Assembly: GCA_036346375.1 (NCBI GenBank)
Contig: CM070501.1
Coordinates: forward strand, 58,569,326-58,633,325
DNA: 64,000 nt
Source: Guadua angustifolia
Lineage: Eukaryota > Streptophyta > Magnoliopsida > Poales > Poaceae
Reading direction: 5' to 3'
Shown here: positions 1 through 10,352 of the stretch, piece after piece
Layout: every line of letters begins with the position of its first letter
Position numbering within the stretch: the first letter of the stretch is position 1
Translations under genes and position numbers: made by a program
Notes under the pieces: model-generated
Databases searched by the model: none
What the model was told of the DNA's origin: nothing
The model's input: only the letters and a program-made list of their open reading frames with translations

Positions 1-159
1 GCTGACCAAGCCGGCCGTGCGTGGTTCGGCTCGGTGGTGCGCTCCCAGGCGGTGAATCCTCCGGACTTTAGTATAGGTATGATAGGAATGTTTTCGCGGC
101 GTGATAAATCGAGAAAACGCGTGAAACAGTTGAAAAGATACAAACGCAATCACGCTCTT

Positions 160-439
160 TTTTTTACATTTATCTAGGATCCTCTCATGAAAGATCCGCA
201 ATTGCGTTAAATCGAAAGGTCCTTTTCGTGAAAAATAGCTGGAATGGTCTAAATGTAATTACATTTTTTCGGTATTTATTCATGATCCTTCTACGAAAGA
301 TTCGCTATTTTTCTGAGCCAAGAGGTCCTTTTCGTAAAAAACCGTGGGAAGGACATACACGTAATTACACATTTTTCGAAGGACCTACATGCGAAAAAAA
401 AGTCACAAGGCGAGCCGGCCGCGCGCGGCTCACGCGAGG
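160..439. repeat. short degenerate repeats, possible MITE remnant
   Basis: The stretch holds several variants of a motif like GGTCCTTTTCGTRAAAAA, and of its complement-like form GATCCTNNNACGAAAGAT, in both orientations. That arrangement suggests a fold-back or MITE remnant. I cannot set its ends and see no coding potential; the short ORFs here look like chance. Confidence 0.25.
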
Positions 440-690
440 AGAGGAGCTATTTTTGAAGTAACAGAAAGAAAAGTAATGACTGGAGTGAGGGATTCAGAGT
501 CGAAAAGAGGATTCCTTGCTTCTTTCTCTCATGCAAAACCATGTATGAGACTTTCATCTCGCACGGCTCCTAAGTGATAAAAGAAAGAAGAACTCATATT
601 CTTTCTTTTTTGATTACCTTCCTCGTATGTATAAGACCCAATCCATTCTTTTTCGAAATCGATTTTGAAAAAGAACTTTAGTATATAGAT
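440..690 (-). pseudogene. ndhB: nuclear insert of plastid DNA: ndhB intron end and exon 2 start
   Basis: Read on the minus strand, about 690 to 500 matches the 3' end of a group II intron. A domain V hairpin lies near 537-572 (GGAGCCGTGCGAGATGAAAG followed by its pairing half). The sequence from about 500 to 442 then reads TPVITFLSVTSK, which I recognise as the start of exon 2 of plastid ndhB (NADH dehydrogenase-like complex subunit 2; usual form TPVVAFLSVTSK). The similarity stops near 440, so only about 250 bp was inserted. There is no full gene and no expected function in the nucleus. It could have passed through the mitochondrial genome, which also carries plastid pieces. Confidence 0.7.
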
Positions 691-1329
691 TATATGAGTT
701 TAACATAGATCTCCTTTAGCTCTAAATATACACAGTTAGTCCTAAGTACAAATGAGAATAATAATCGATAAAACATGGTAATGTAAGACTGTTCATTATC
801 ATTCTCTGAAATTTTGGAAACATGGTAGCACATCCATGACGGATCTAAAACACGAAAATAATTCCTTGGACAAGGAGAACATTGTTGTTAAGAAACAATT
901 CGACAGATAACATAACTGCTATACTCTTGCTATCTGAAAGTAAATTAAAACATGGCAATTTCCTTTGGGGATTCGCTCTGTTTTTTCCCAACTGTTCTAG
1001 AAGGCTAACATTGGAAGGAAACCTCCCATAATAATTTGAATATTACTATCTGAAAATCGATAATGCATGTAGGTCATCTGAAACAATGTAAACAAATTTA
1101 CAGAAGGAACGGAGAGGAAGATTTTAAATCCGATAGTCTTCTAGCATACGTCAAAATTTAACCTGCAATATACAGCATGTGCTGAGGACAATGTTCCTTC
1201 AAAATCATCTTTCTATTTTGGAAAAACTGACAACTATAAGAGTCACCTATGGATCTTCAAATGCACAAGAATAAATATTAAACTGTTTCGTTAAACATAA
1301 TACAAACAACATATTGATTTAAAATACTA
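691..1329. other. AT-rich non-coding stretch
   Basis: I see no ORF of note, no RNA gene and no clear repeat. It lies downstream, in minus-strand sense, of the terminal exon ending at 1330 and would include that gene's 3' UTR if the gene is transcribed. Confidence 0.4.
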
Positions 1330-1491
1330 TTACATAAGGCATCTATAAGGTGAGGACTTTTTTACACAATAGCCCTCAGGCCAGTGTAGAGGCTCAAGCT
1401 TAGCTTCGACAGTTTCTGCCCACTGATCAACTTTTTCAGAAGAACCAATGGACTGTGAGAGCGCTCGAACCAACGAATCACCAGCTTCAAC

Positions 1492-1504
1492 AAACTTCTG
1501 AACA
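1492..1504. repeat. LINE target-site duplication, left copy
   Basis: AAACTTCTGAACA occurs here and again at 6482-6494, directly after the LINE poly(A) tail. It is an exact 13-bp match. Confidence 0.9.
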
Positions 1505-1537
1505 GTTCAGTTTGATAATTCTATAACTGAACATGAT

Positions 1538-2488
1538 GTGTCAATGCAGAATGTGGGGTCTGTCATAGTGGAGGCTGTCAGTTTGAGCAAACATGCAGTT
1601 ATGGATACAGTATCGCCTACTTTTCATCCATTTCCTGATATTAGGGTAAACTCTCTTGTTGACTCATTTAGCCCTACTGTCTCTATTGCAAATGATCTTG
1701 TTGGAATGAATGCTGATATGGGTGAGGTGCAGAATGTGGGGATTACTGAGCCTAACTTGAAGGATGTGGTGATTCATAACATTCCTTCCATCCCTACAGT
1801 GCAACTGGTCCCTAATCCTGGTATAAGTCAGAAGCTGAGTAATACCCATCTTGAGAATTTCTCTGAGCCGCGTAGGAGCTTACGAATTAATTCTTTTGCA
1901 GCTAATGGGAGTTCTCCTGCTAATGAAGATATAACTTTGAAAGCTATGAGGAGAGCTTCGGCTCGTAATCTGGATGGTAGCATAGATGGGGCAAAGGAGT
2001 CTGCTCCAAAGATGATGACTTATTCGGCTCCTCTGTTCTGTCCTCACTAAATTGGTACGACATCTTCTTCGAACTCTCCTTCTATTAGCTCATTACCCAA
2101 CTCAGTTTGTGCAAAAAGACTTAACAATATTGGGCTAATTGTGGGTAACAATGCCTCGATGGTTAATTTGTCAATTAACAGTTTAAAGCGTGTGGAAGTG
2201 GATAGAATGTCGGTTTTAAAAAAGACAGAAGTTAACTCCCTGTATAAAAAAAGTAAGAATAAAGAATGTGACAATTCTTTTATTAACGACATTGATGATG
2301 ACAATGAACTTGACAATGACCTTCTCAATCACCTAATAAAAGACGTTTCAGAGGTTGACTTTGATGACGTGGAGCTAGACACAAAGCTATGTGATTTGAT
2401 GGCTTCCACGCGAAAACAAAAAAAGTCTTTCAAGAAACGTAGAAACCTGAAGGGTGAAAATAATTCTAAAAAGAAAGTATCACAATGA
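1538..2488 (+). pseudogene. LINE ORF1 with one premature stop
   Basis: One reading frame runs from ATG 1538 to TGA 2486-2488, about 316 codons, interrupted only by TAA at 2048-2050. In plant LINEs this position encodes the nucleic-acid-binding ORF1 protein. I see no zinc knuckle, so this copy may lack it or belong to a family without one. The C-terminal part is acidic and then very basic (KKRRNLKGENNSKKK), which fits RNA binding. Its stop overlaps the ORF2 start (ATGA at 2485-2488), an arrangement that would suit coupled translation. Confidence 0.7.
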
Positions 2489-5400
2489 AAGGCCTTTTCT
2501 GGAATAGCAGAGGTCTGTCAGACTTGGCTAAATTCAGGTATATTTCTGAGGCAGTTAGAGACCTTAATTTACACTTTATTGCTATAATGGAAACCGGAAA
2601 GCAAGATATGTCAAAGACGAATCTTACGCGTCTCTCTGGAGGGGTGGATTTCGTTTGGCACTGCCTTCCACCTCGGGGCCGATCCGGGGGAATTCTTTTA
2701 GGTGTCAGAACTGACAGTCTAGATGTATCCCTTATTGTTGATGGTGATTTTTACATTAAATTTCACCTCTGTAATAAGTCGGATAATTTTAAATGGATTT
2801 TGATGGCTGTTTATGGGCCGCCCCAGGACGATTTCAAGTCAGCTTTCCTAGCGGATTTGGTCCAGGCCTGTCAAGCAAACCCACTTCCCACCCTCATCGG
2901 AGGGGATTTTAACATCTTGAGAAGCAGTAAGGAGAAAAACAACATTAGATTCAATAACCGTTGGCCTTTTCTTTTCAATGCAGTCATTGATAGCTTTGAT
3001 TTAAGGGAAATAGATCTAACGGGACGTCAATTCACCTGGGCTAACTCTTTGCCTAATCCTACCTATGAAAAGCTAGATAGAGTACTCATGTCAACTGAAT
3101 GGGAGCTGAAATACCCGCTGGTCACGGTTCCGGCTCTAGATAGGGGGGTATCTGATCATATCCCTTTACTACTAGATACGGGAACCCTAGCCTTTTCGGG
3201 AAACAACAAATTATTCAAATTTGAACTTAGCTGGTTCCAGCGGAATGGTTTTGACAATCAAGTCATTGATATCTGGAACAAAACAAATAAGGGGAAGAAC
3301 TCGGTCCAAAGATGGAATAATAAGTTGAGTGCGTTGCGTAGATCCCTAAGGGGCTGGGAGGCTCAAACTAATGGGGTTTACAAAAAAAAGAAACTTGATC
3401 TCCAAAACATTATCAACATATTGGATACCACTGCTGAAATTAGAGATTTGACCGAGAGTGAACAAAACTTGTTGGCTCATACTCGGGATCATCTGACTAA
3501 ACTTCTTAGAGAAGAGGAGATTAAATATTACCAGCGGGCCAAAGCTAAGAATATCCTTTTGGGTGATAATAATACTCGATACTTCCATATGGTTGCCAAT
3601 GGGAGGCATAGAAAGAAGAAAATCTTCTTTCTTGAAAATGGGGATAGCAGGATTGAGGGTCATGCTAATCTCAAAAACTTTATCACCAGTTTTTACAAGG
3701 ATTTATTTGGTGAACCGGAATAAAACTCCTTCACCTTAGATGAATCATATAATCTAGATATTCCCCAGGTTTCGGATTGCGAGAATAATCTCCTGACCGC
3801 TGACTTTACGGAAATTGAGATTAAAGAGGCAATCTTCTCAATGGAACACAATAAAGCGCCAGGGCCAGATGGTTTCCTGGCTGAATTTTATCAGCATTTC
3901 TGGGAAATCATTAAAGGGACTGGTCCAGATGTTCCATGAGCTATCTCGAGGAGTTCGCCTCTTTTTAGCCTCAATTTTGGTGTTATTACTCGATCCCTAA
4001 GGTTCAAGACGCAAATATCATTCAACAATACAGACCGATTTGTTTTCTGAATGTAAGTTATAAGGTTTTCACTAAAGTTGCCACATGTAGATTAAACTCG
4101 GTGGCCGACAAAGTGATCAGCCCGACACAAACAGCTTTCATGAAAGGAAGAAATATTCTTAAAGGAGTTGTGATCCTTCATGAAATTGTACACGAACTCC
4201 ACCGTAAAAACCAAAACAGGATAATTCTTAAATTAGATTTCGAGAAAGCGTATGATAAAGTACGATGGCCCTTTCTGTTTCAAACCCTCCGGATGAAAGG
4301 CTTCTCGCCTAAATGGATTTCATGGGTTAAGTCTTTCATTTCGGGGGGTAGTGTAGCTGTGAATGTTAATGATGATGTCGGGCCCTATTTTCAAACTAGA
4401 AAAGGTCTTCGGCAAGGAGATCCTCTATCTCCTTTGTTGTTTAATATCATAGCGGATATGCTAAAAGTGCTTATAAGTAGAGCTACTTTGGATGGGCAAT
4501 TTGACGGAATTATCCCGCACCTAGTTGATGGGGGGCTTTCAATCCTTCAGTACGCAGATGACACTATCCTTTTTTTGGATCATGATCCGGATAAGGCGCG
4601 TAATATGAAGTTACTTCTGTATGCGTTTGAGCAAGCTTCGGGTCTTAAGATCAACTTTCATAAAAGTGAGATTTTCTGTTTTGGGAAAGCCCAAGAGCAT
4701 CTAGATTTCTACACTGACTTGTTTGGATGCAAAGCCGGTAATTTTCCAATCAGCTACCTTGGCATCCCAATTCATTATAGGAAGTTAAGAAATTGTGATT
4801 GGAAGAAGGTTGAAGAACGTGTTGAAAAAAGGCTTAGTAGTTGGAAAGGGAAGAACCTCTCTATCGGAGGACGCCTTGTTTTGATTAACTCAGTACTCAT
4901 CAGTCTTCCGACGTATATGATGTCCTTCTTCTCCTTACCCAAAGGAGTCCTTAAAAAGATGGATTATTATCGATCCAGATTTTACTGGCAAGGGGATGAA
5001 TATAAGAAAAAATATAGACTTACCAAATGAAGCATTCTATGCCAACCAAAAGAACAAGGAGGTCTCGGGATTCATGATCTAAATAACAAAAATATTGCCC
5101 TCCTTAGCAAGTGGTTATATAGATTGCTTTCTTCAAATGGGTTGTGGCAACAAATTCTTCGAAACAAATACTTGGGTTCAAAGTCTTTGGCTCAAGTGGA
5201 AAGGAAGCAGGGAGACTCTCATTTTTGGTCTTGTCTAATGAAGGTGAAATGAGACTTTCTTCGTTTCGGAACCTTTGTTGTGAAAAATGGATCACAAGTT
5301 CGTTTCTGGGAAGACATCTGGATGGGTGGATCACCTCTGAGTGAACAGTATCCTTCCTTATATAACATAGTCAGACCAAAAGCTCTATCAATTTCAGAAG

Positions 5401-6158
5401 CATTGAGATCTTCGCCTCCTAACTTCTCTTGGCGAAGACTTCTCATCGGTCCAAAGCTGGTTGCTTGGAATGAATTGCTGGCTCGCATTGAAGGAGTTGT
5501 TCTGTCACATGAACAGGATATCTTTTACTGGAACCTAACCTCAGATGGTCAGTTCTCGGTAAAATCTCACTATGCCGCCTTAATCCTCAGGAACATCCCC
5601 AATGAGAACAGAAAATTGTGGAAGTTAAAAGCTCCGTTGAGAATTAAAATCTTCTTATGGTACTTACGAAGGGGTGTGGTACTTACGAAAGATAATTTAG
5701 CTAAACGAAATTGGAAGGGTAATTTGTCTTGTGTTTTCTGCCACAAAAACGAGACAATCAAACATTTGTTCTTTGAATGTCGTTTTGCTCGGTATGTTTG
5801 GTGTGTCCTTCATATAGCAACCGGGATAAAACAACCAGTTAGCGTCAAACATATGTTTGGAAATTGGCTTTATAGTCTCAACAAAGTTTCGAAACCTTTG
5901 TTTCTGCTTGGAGCGACGGCTTTGTGTTGGTCAATCTGGAATTGCAGAAATGATATGGTTTTTAACAAAAAGTCTTCGATATCTCCTTTACAGGTTATCC
6001 TTTTGGCGGCTTACTGGCTCTCCAGTTGGGCTATTCTCCAGCGGGAGGACTTGCAGGCGTGGGTTGTGGTAGGATCGCAACTGTTGGTGCAAGCGGTCAA
6101 GTCCTTTTTCTCCCAGGCTCACGGGTGGCGATCTAGCCTTCGGCTTGCGGGTCTCTAG
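2485..6158 (+). pseudogene. LINE ORF2: endonuclease, reverse transcriptase and zf-RVT
   Basis: Residues 1-230 form an AP-type endonuclease: FWNSRGL at the start, then METGK, YGPPQ, GGDFN and SDHIPL, with the catalytic E, D and H visible. The RT domain follows (IKEAIFSM, NKAPGPDG, QYRPI, LKLDFEKAYD, GLRQGDPLSP and the catalytic YADD near 4550). A zf-RVT region ends the protein (VFCHKNETIKHLFFEC, 5700-5790). Breaks: TAA 3721-3723, frame changes near 3915 and 3990, and TGA at 5028-5030 and 5250-5252. The last two sit where TGG is expected, which suggests C-to-T decay. The enzyme would nick target DNA and prime reverse transcription in the nucleus; this copy cannot. Confidence 0.9.
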
Positions 6159-6481
6159 AGTTATTTTTGCTAATTTTGCATTTTGCCTTTTGCTATTCCC
6201 TGCTGGCTACTTTCGCGGGTTGTGTTGCAGATGGAGGAGATGCGAGTTTCTTTTGGTGGTGGTTTCTCATCGTTTTTGGTACGGGTTGCCAAGGACTTCT
6301 ATTCCCGGCCGCATGGATGGCGGTCTAGTCTTCGAATTGCTAGCTATTAATGTGTGCGTCTTTTCTTTTTTCTTGTTTGGCTGTGTGCTTTTAAGCAGAG
6401 GCCGGAAGTAATTTCAGGGGTTTGTATCTTCTTGATGTAACTTTCTTGAAATTAATAAAAACTTCCATTATCAAAAAAAAA

Positions 6482-6494
6482 AAACTTCTGAACA
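6482..6494. repeat. LINE target-site duplication, right copy
   Basis: An exact repeat of 1492-1504, starting just after the poly(A) run. Confidence 0.9.
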
Positions 6495-6561
6495 AACGGA
6501 GCATAGAGTATTTCCTTGAAGGTCCTTCCCCACTCTTTTTCTTTTACCTCAGCAATCGGCC

Positions 6562-7068
6562 TATTAATTCAGGGAAAATAGAGGAAAAAGATTAGCCAAG
6601 TGATATAAAACGATCCTGAGAAGCTCTAATGCATGCCAAACTGAAGGCCTAAGATTGCACCGTTAGTAGCTCCTGCACCTAATCTTCTCTCCCCTTACTC
6701 AAAGAGCTGAATACACAACTTCATCCCAGTTAGATGTAAAACCGCAACATTGTTATCACAAGTTGAATAACTTAAGAAATATTTGCATCAATAATAAGAA
6801 TAATTTAAAACCGCAAATTTAAAATCTGAGCTACAGTAAGTGTGAGAACAAAAAGTTCAAAAACGATAAACTGATGTTTTCATCGCAATAGCATTGTGTT
6901 TCCATGTAAGCCCATTTCTATTTACTGCAACGTACAGACACTTCCAAGTCCCCTAGATGAAAATATTGATCTTACTTTTCAAGCAAACCAATGTTTTGAT
7001 TTTAAGCTATGTGTAGGAACATTGAATTAAAAGGCGTTCTCAGACTCATTCTATATAGGTACAGATAC
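6562..7068. other. non-coding stretch with one weak coding-like patch
   Basis: Mostly AT-rich. On the minus strand a short open patch at about 6630-6690 reads GAGATNGAILGLQFGMH, which could be an exon remnant or chance. I see nothing else to support a gene. Confidence 0.3.
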
Positions 7069-7513
7069 CTCCTGAGGTGCAACACCTGCGTCTTCAAGGC
7101 TCTTAGCGTTACAGGATGATACGCCTAGTCCATCTGATCTAGGATCAGTCATATGGTAAGCATCGCAGTTCACTGCCCCACCCCAAGTATTCTGCAATTA
7201 TTGGTGCATCACGCTTCATTGCATGCTCTAGGCTCTCCATAACCTATTGTTCAACCAGAGCATCACTCATTAAGTACATACTGCAGTTAACAAGCGGCAT
7301 AACATTGACGAAATAATGGAACTGATTAAATCATGCAGAGACTCAAAATAACATACATTACATATTTAAGTATTCAAAATCATGATATCAACAAAGCTTA
7401 CCAGTACACCAGCGCCTTCAGCCCTTCACCCACAACAAAGCCATCTTTCTCTTTGTCCCATGGCCTAGATGCAGTTGTTGCCTTGTTGGGTCATTGTTCC
7501 TCTGTGCTAGTGC
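7069..7513 (-). pseudogene. beta-ketoacyl-ACP synthase I fragment (two exons)
   Basis: Exon one (about 7513 to 7402) carries QRNNDPT, then after a frame change SRPWDKEKDGFVVGEG, and ends at a GTAAGC donor. Exon two (7243 to 7069) starts after an AG acceptor with VMESLEHAMKRDAPIIAEYL and, after a one-base shift, continues GAVNCDAYHMTDPRSDGLGV and ends at a GTATCT donor. These are hallmarks of plastid ketoacyl-ACP synthase I/II, the condensing enzymes of fatty-acid elongation. The catalytic Cys region and the C-terminal His residues are absent. Several single-base indels and the lack of other exons make this a fragment. The retained intron shows it was copied as genomic DNA. Confidence 0.8.
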
Positions 7514-8224
7514 TCTACAGCTAGTGAACTACAGGTGGCTCTTTTAGAATAAAAAGTTTGAGACAGAGAGGATGTTCATGGATGAAATACCCCTTTTGTC
7601 ACTGACATAGGTGGCTAGTTCGCGAGGGACGCAGCTTGTATTTTACGTACCCAAGTATACATGTTTTAATTAGTGATCACAGAAATTTACGGTTACAGGA
7701 TATTATGGGTTGAGCTTACACATTTCCTGCATATAATCATCATCGCTGAAATGATCACAGCCTAATTAGTCCTAAAAATCGACACTGCCAACCTTTTCTT
7801 TCCTTACTGCGAAGACCCCCAGGTCCCAACTGTTAACTGGCAATGTCGAAACCCATAGTAACATTGGGTGAATCTGGAATCACCATTCAGATTTCCGAGT
7901 AACATGCCTTGCGTTGCATCACTGTTCAACCAGTTATACGACGATAATTACACAAGCCAAGGTCGTATCTCCATTTCCTTCGCCTCCTAACACCCGTAAA
8001 GGCAAACAGAGCATGTTTGCTCGCACGGTACAAATTAATAGGAAGGTTCCACTGGCTGGAGTTCTTCAGCTAACCAGTGGACCAGAGGGAGTATTAGCCT
8101 ATTCGTCCTCAATACAGCCCTAACTATTTTGGGTAAGATGAGACATAGTTTGGTCTTCACACCTCATGTCAACGAATTAAGATTACTAGCTTTCGTCCAA
8201 TAACCCAAAGAATGACCAGGCAAT
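7514..8224. other. non-coding spacer
   Basis: No supported gene. ORFs are under 70 codons and look like chance. The LINE remnant that follows may start somewhere inside this stretch. Confidence 0.3.
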
Positions 8225-8568
8225 AGCATGTTGGCAATGGTGGAAAGAGCGAAACAATAGAACCTTCCGTCAGTTCTGGGCAACGCACGATCAGATACTT
8301 CAGTCAATTAAGGACGAGGCTGCATCCTGGGCTTTGGCGGGAGCATCGCATCTCGGCGCTCTTATTCCGACTATGTTGTAATGGACCGCTAATGTGCCTT
8401 TTTTCTCTTTTTCTCTTTTTTTCTTTCTTGTCTCCCGTCCTATTTTCCGTCTTTTTTTCCCTGTTTCCTTTCCCCCTCCCCCCTAGGGGTGCGGCCTTCG
8501 CACCTTGTATATGCTCTTTCAATCTCCTAATATATTTCATGGCTTTTGCAAATGGGGCTTAAAAAAAA
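8225..8568 (+). mobile_element. 5'-truncated LINE remnant
   Basis: The plus strand reads CWQWWKERNNRTFRQ, then IKDEAASWALAGASHLGAL, ending at TAA 8379-8381. This matches the last few dozen residues of plant LINE ORF2 proteins (W.KERN.R.F....I.DE...W..AGA). A pyrimidine-rich 3' UTR and a short A-run (8561-8568) follow. 5' truncation is normal for LINE insertions. I could not find a clear target duplication. Confidence 0.65.
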
Positions 8569-8616
8569 GCTACTGCAAAATGGGTAAGAATCTTAACACT
8601 GATTTAATCTAGTAAG

Positions 8617-8822
8617 CAAATCACCACGATCATCCGTCCTCCTCTTCTCCTCTCTAAAAGACAAATTTTACTATGATAATGTGTTGTAAGAATCATTAAA
8701 ATACTAGCGCCATGAGTTTTTGTGATTTATCTTCTGGGGCTCGCTTGCGTGAGATCTTTACTTATACATAAATACAAATCGGCCACGATCATCCGTCCTC
8801 CCTCTTCTCCTCTCTAAAAAAA
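8617..8822. repeat. direct repeat of about 45 bp
   Basis: A segment built on CACGATCATCCGTCCTCC, a CT-rich run and CTCTCTAAAA occurs at about 8617-8661 and again at about 8777-8822. The space between is AT-rich and non-coding. Confidence 0.7.
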
Positions 8823-9063
8823 CAACGCGCTGGCATATGAGTCGTACATTGTGACACTCCCCCTTCTCGCGAATAAAAAGGAAACCAATCGTATCCCCGC
8901 TAGGTTATTCCCCACTTCTCCCTCTGTGACAATTCAAGAGTGTAATTTTATTTTTGCAAAAAAGTGATATAATTTGATTATTTTGTTCAAAAATATGTTT
9001 CTGATGAACTTACGAGCATTTGACTAGTACCCGATGAAATTGCTCATGCATAACTAAGCGGCA

Positions 9064-9480
9064 GTTTCCTTCTTGCAACGATCCTTTTTCTTCTGGAGGA
9101 AGACTTCAGTCAGGACAGTCTTGGACTTAAGCAAGGAGTATCTCCAGCGCCTACATTCGAACACAGAAATCATCAACTGCACCAATTAAGCAAAAACTAC
9201 CACTGATTTTCTTTTCTACAGGGTAAGTGATAAAAAAAGGTACACGACCTCTTCCTTGCCAATCTTCACGGTTTTTCTTGCACCGTGCCCAGGTCCTTGA
9301 TACCACACTGTGCGAGCAGGGCGATGCTTGACACGCTGGACGCCGGAGTCATTCAGAGATCATCCTTGGCTCTGTACGTGGCCGTCCCAACCACAAACCC
9401 ATCGGTTTTGACATGCGTCATAGCCTTGTTCATTGGATCGGGGCAATAAGGGCATATGCTGCCTTTGATAACTGAAAAAT
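9064..9480 (-). pseudogene. unidentified coding-like remnant
   Basis: From about 9470 the minus strand reads CPYCPDPMNKAMTHVKTDGF and VVGTATYRAKDDL, then TGA, and after a one-base shift NDSGVQRVKHRPARTVWYQG and ARKTVKIGKEE up to a GT donor at 9248. A possible last exon begins after an AG near 9164, and one frame of it ends KKKDRCKKETAA-stop at about 9062. The long frames, the basic composition and the splice-like borders suggest a decayed gene fragment. I do not recognise the family. Another view is that it is a chance frame. Confidence 0.35.
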
Positions 9481-10352
9481 ACCCACAAGGAAAGCTTGTG
9501 CTGTTGTAGTTGCTCGCTTTCCTTCACATGTGAAGAGGATGTTACTGGCATTTAACTATGCATCCAGCAGCTGTTGCAAACGACAGAGCGCAGTGGGGGC
9601 GAAGGGCATATCGTTGGAAATTAGCGCGCATTGAATTGTTGCTTGAAACCGTGCGGGTCAAGTCCAGAACTAGGCATAAGACTCCAACGCTTAGGAGGCC
9701 AAACTCGCTCGAATTCGGCTCATTTACAGCCCTAGTAACCGGTCTGACAGTGATCTCACAGTTCCTAGTGTTGCAAGTGGCAACTGGCTGCTGCTAGTTC
9801 TCTGGGTGGCCAAAACTCAAAATTTTCTTGTAAGTGGCCTCTGAATTATCCTGGTATTGCCACTCCAAGTAGCACGTTTTTTAGAATAATCACACGCTTG
9901 ATTATCCTCATCGCTAGTAGACAAGATTGGTGCAATGTGTGACTCAATTGAACGGTTTCCAGTAACTGGCACAAAACTTTATAAATGGAGCTGTTCTACC
10001 AAACCGGTTTCCAAGCACGCTATGCAAGAAAAAATCTCAGTTGCAGAAAAATCAACGAGGTATACCAAAAAGAAGGCAAATCCAAGTCTACAATAAAGTA
10101 GGTTCGTGTTGGCAGCTACAAATCTCTCAACAGATTAATGTTGCTATAAACATTGTATGTGATTGACGTTGGCAGGTCAAGTAACATCCGGAGGATGACC
10201 GGTCATCTTCTATAACCCATGGCCAAAATTCTCACCAGCAAAAGCACGTTCCCTACCGTGCAAAAAGAAAATGTGCCCCGACAATTCGAGACCCAGGTGT
10301 ATACTATAGCTGTTCCTAAGTGATTAAAACCTTTGAGTTAGGAACAGTAGCC
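9481..10352. other. non-coding spacer with one short palindrome
   Basis: No gene is supported. GATGACCGGTCATC at about 10193-10206 is a perfect 14-bp palindrome. The part next to 10353 would be the 3' UTR of the AspRS gene. Confidence 0.35.

Larger units (their letters stand above)
1505..6481 (+). mobile_element. full-length L1-type LINE, inactive
   Basis: A non-LTR retrotransposon of about 5 kb, flanked by an exact 13-bp target duplication (1492-1504 and 6482-6494) and ending in AATAAA-like signals and a poly(A) run of about 12 (6470-6481). It carries ORF1 (1538-2488) and ORF2 (2485-6158) with endonuclease, reverse transcriptase and zinc-binding RT-associated domains, the usual layout of plant L1 elements. 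ORF1 has one in-frame stop. ORF2 has stops and frameshifts, so it cannot now move itself. The preserved target duplication and poly(A) suggest a moderately recent insertion. Confidence 0.93.
1330..6561 (-). pseudogene. terminal exon of an unidentified gene, split by a LINE
   Basis: Joining 6561-6495 to 1504-1330 on the minus strand across the LINE gives an open exon of about 80 codons. It starts after an AG acceptor (about 6562) with PIAEVKEKEWGRTFKEILY, continues with FVEAGDSLVRALSQSIGSSE and LEPLHWPEGYCVKKSS, and stops at TAA 1330-1332. The frame is continuous across the duplicated 13-bp target, so the exon was intact when the LINE entered. I do not recognise the family. The insertion puts almost 5 kb of LINE into the last coding exon, so this copy should be non-functional unless it was already a fragment. 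Other exons are not evident upstream; the next coding-like block (7069-7513) belongs to a different family. Confidence 0.5.

Noticed and set aside
9558..9797. 79-codon plus-strand ORF
   Set aside because: No domain, no splice context and no composition signal.
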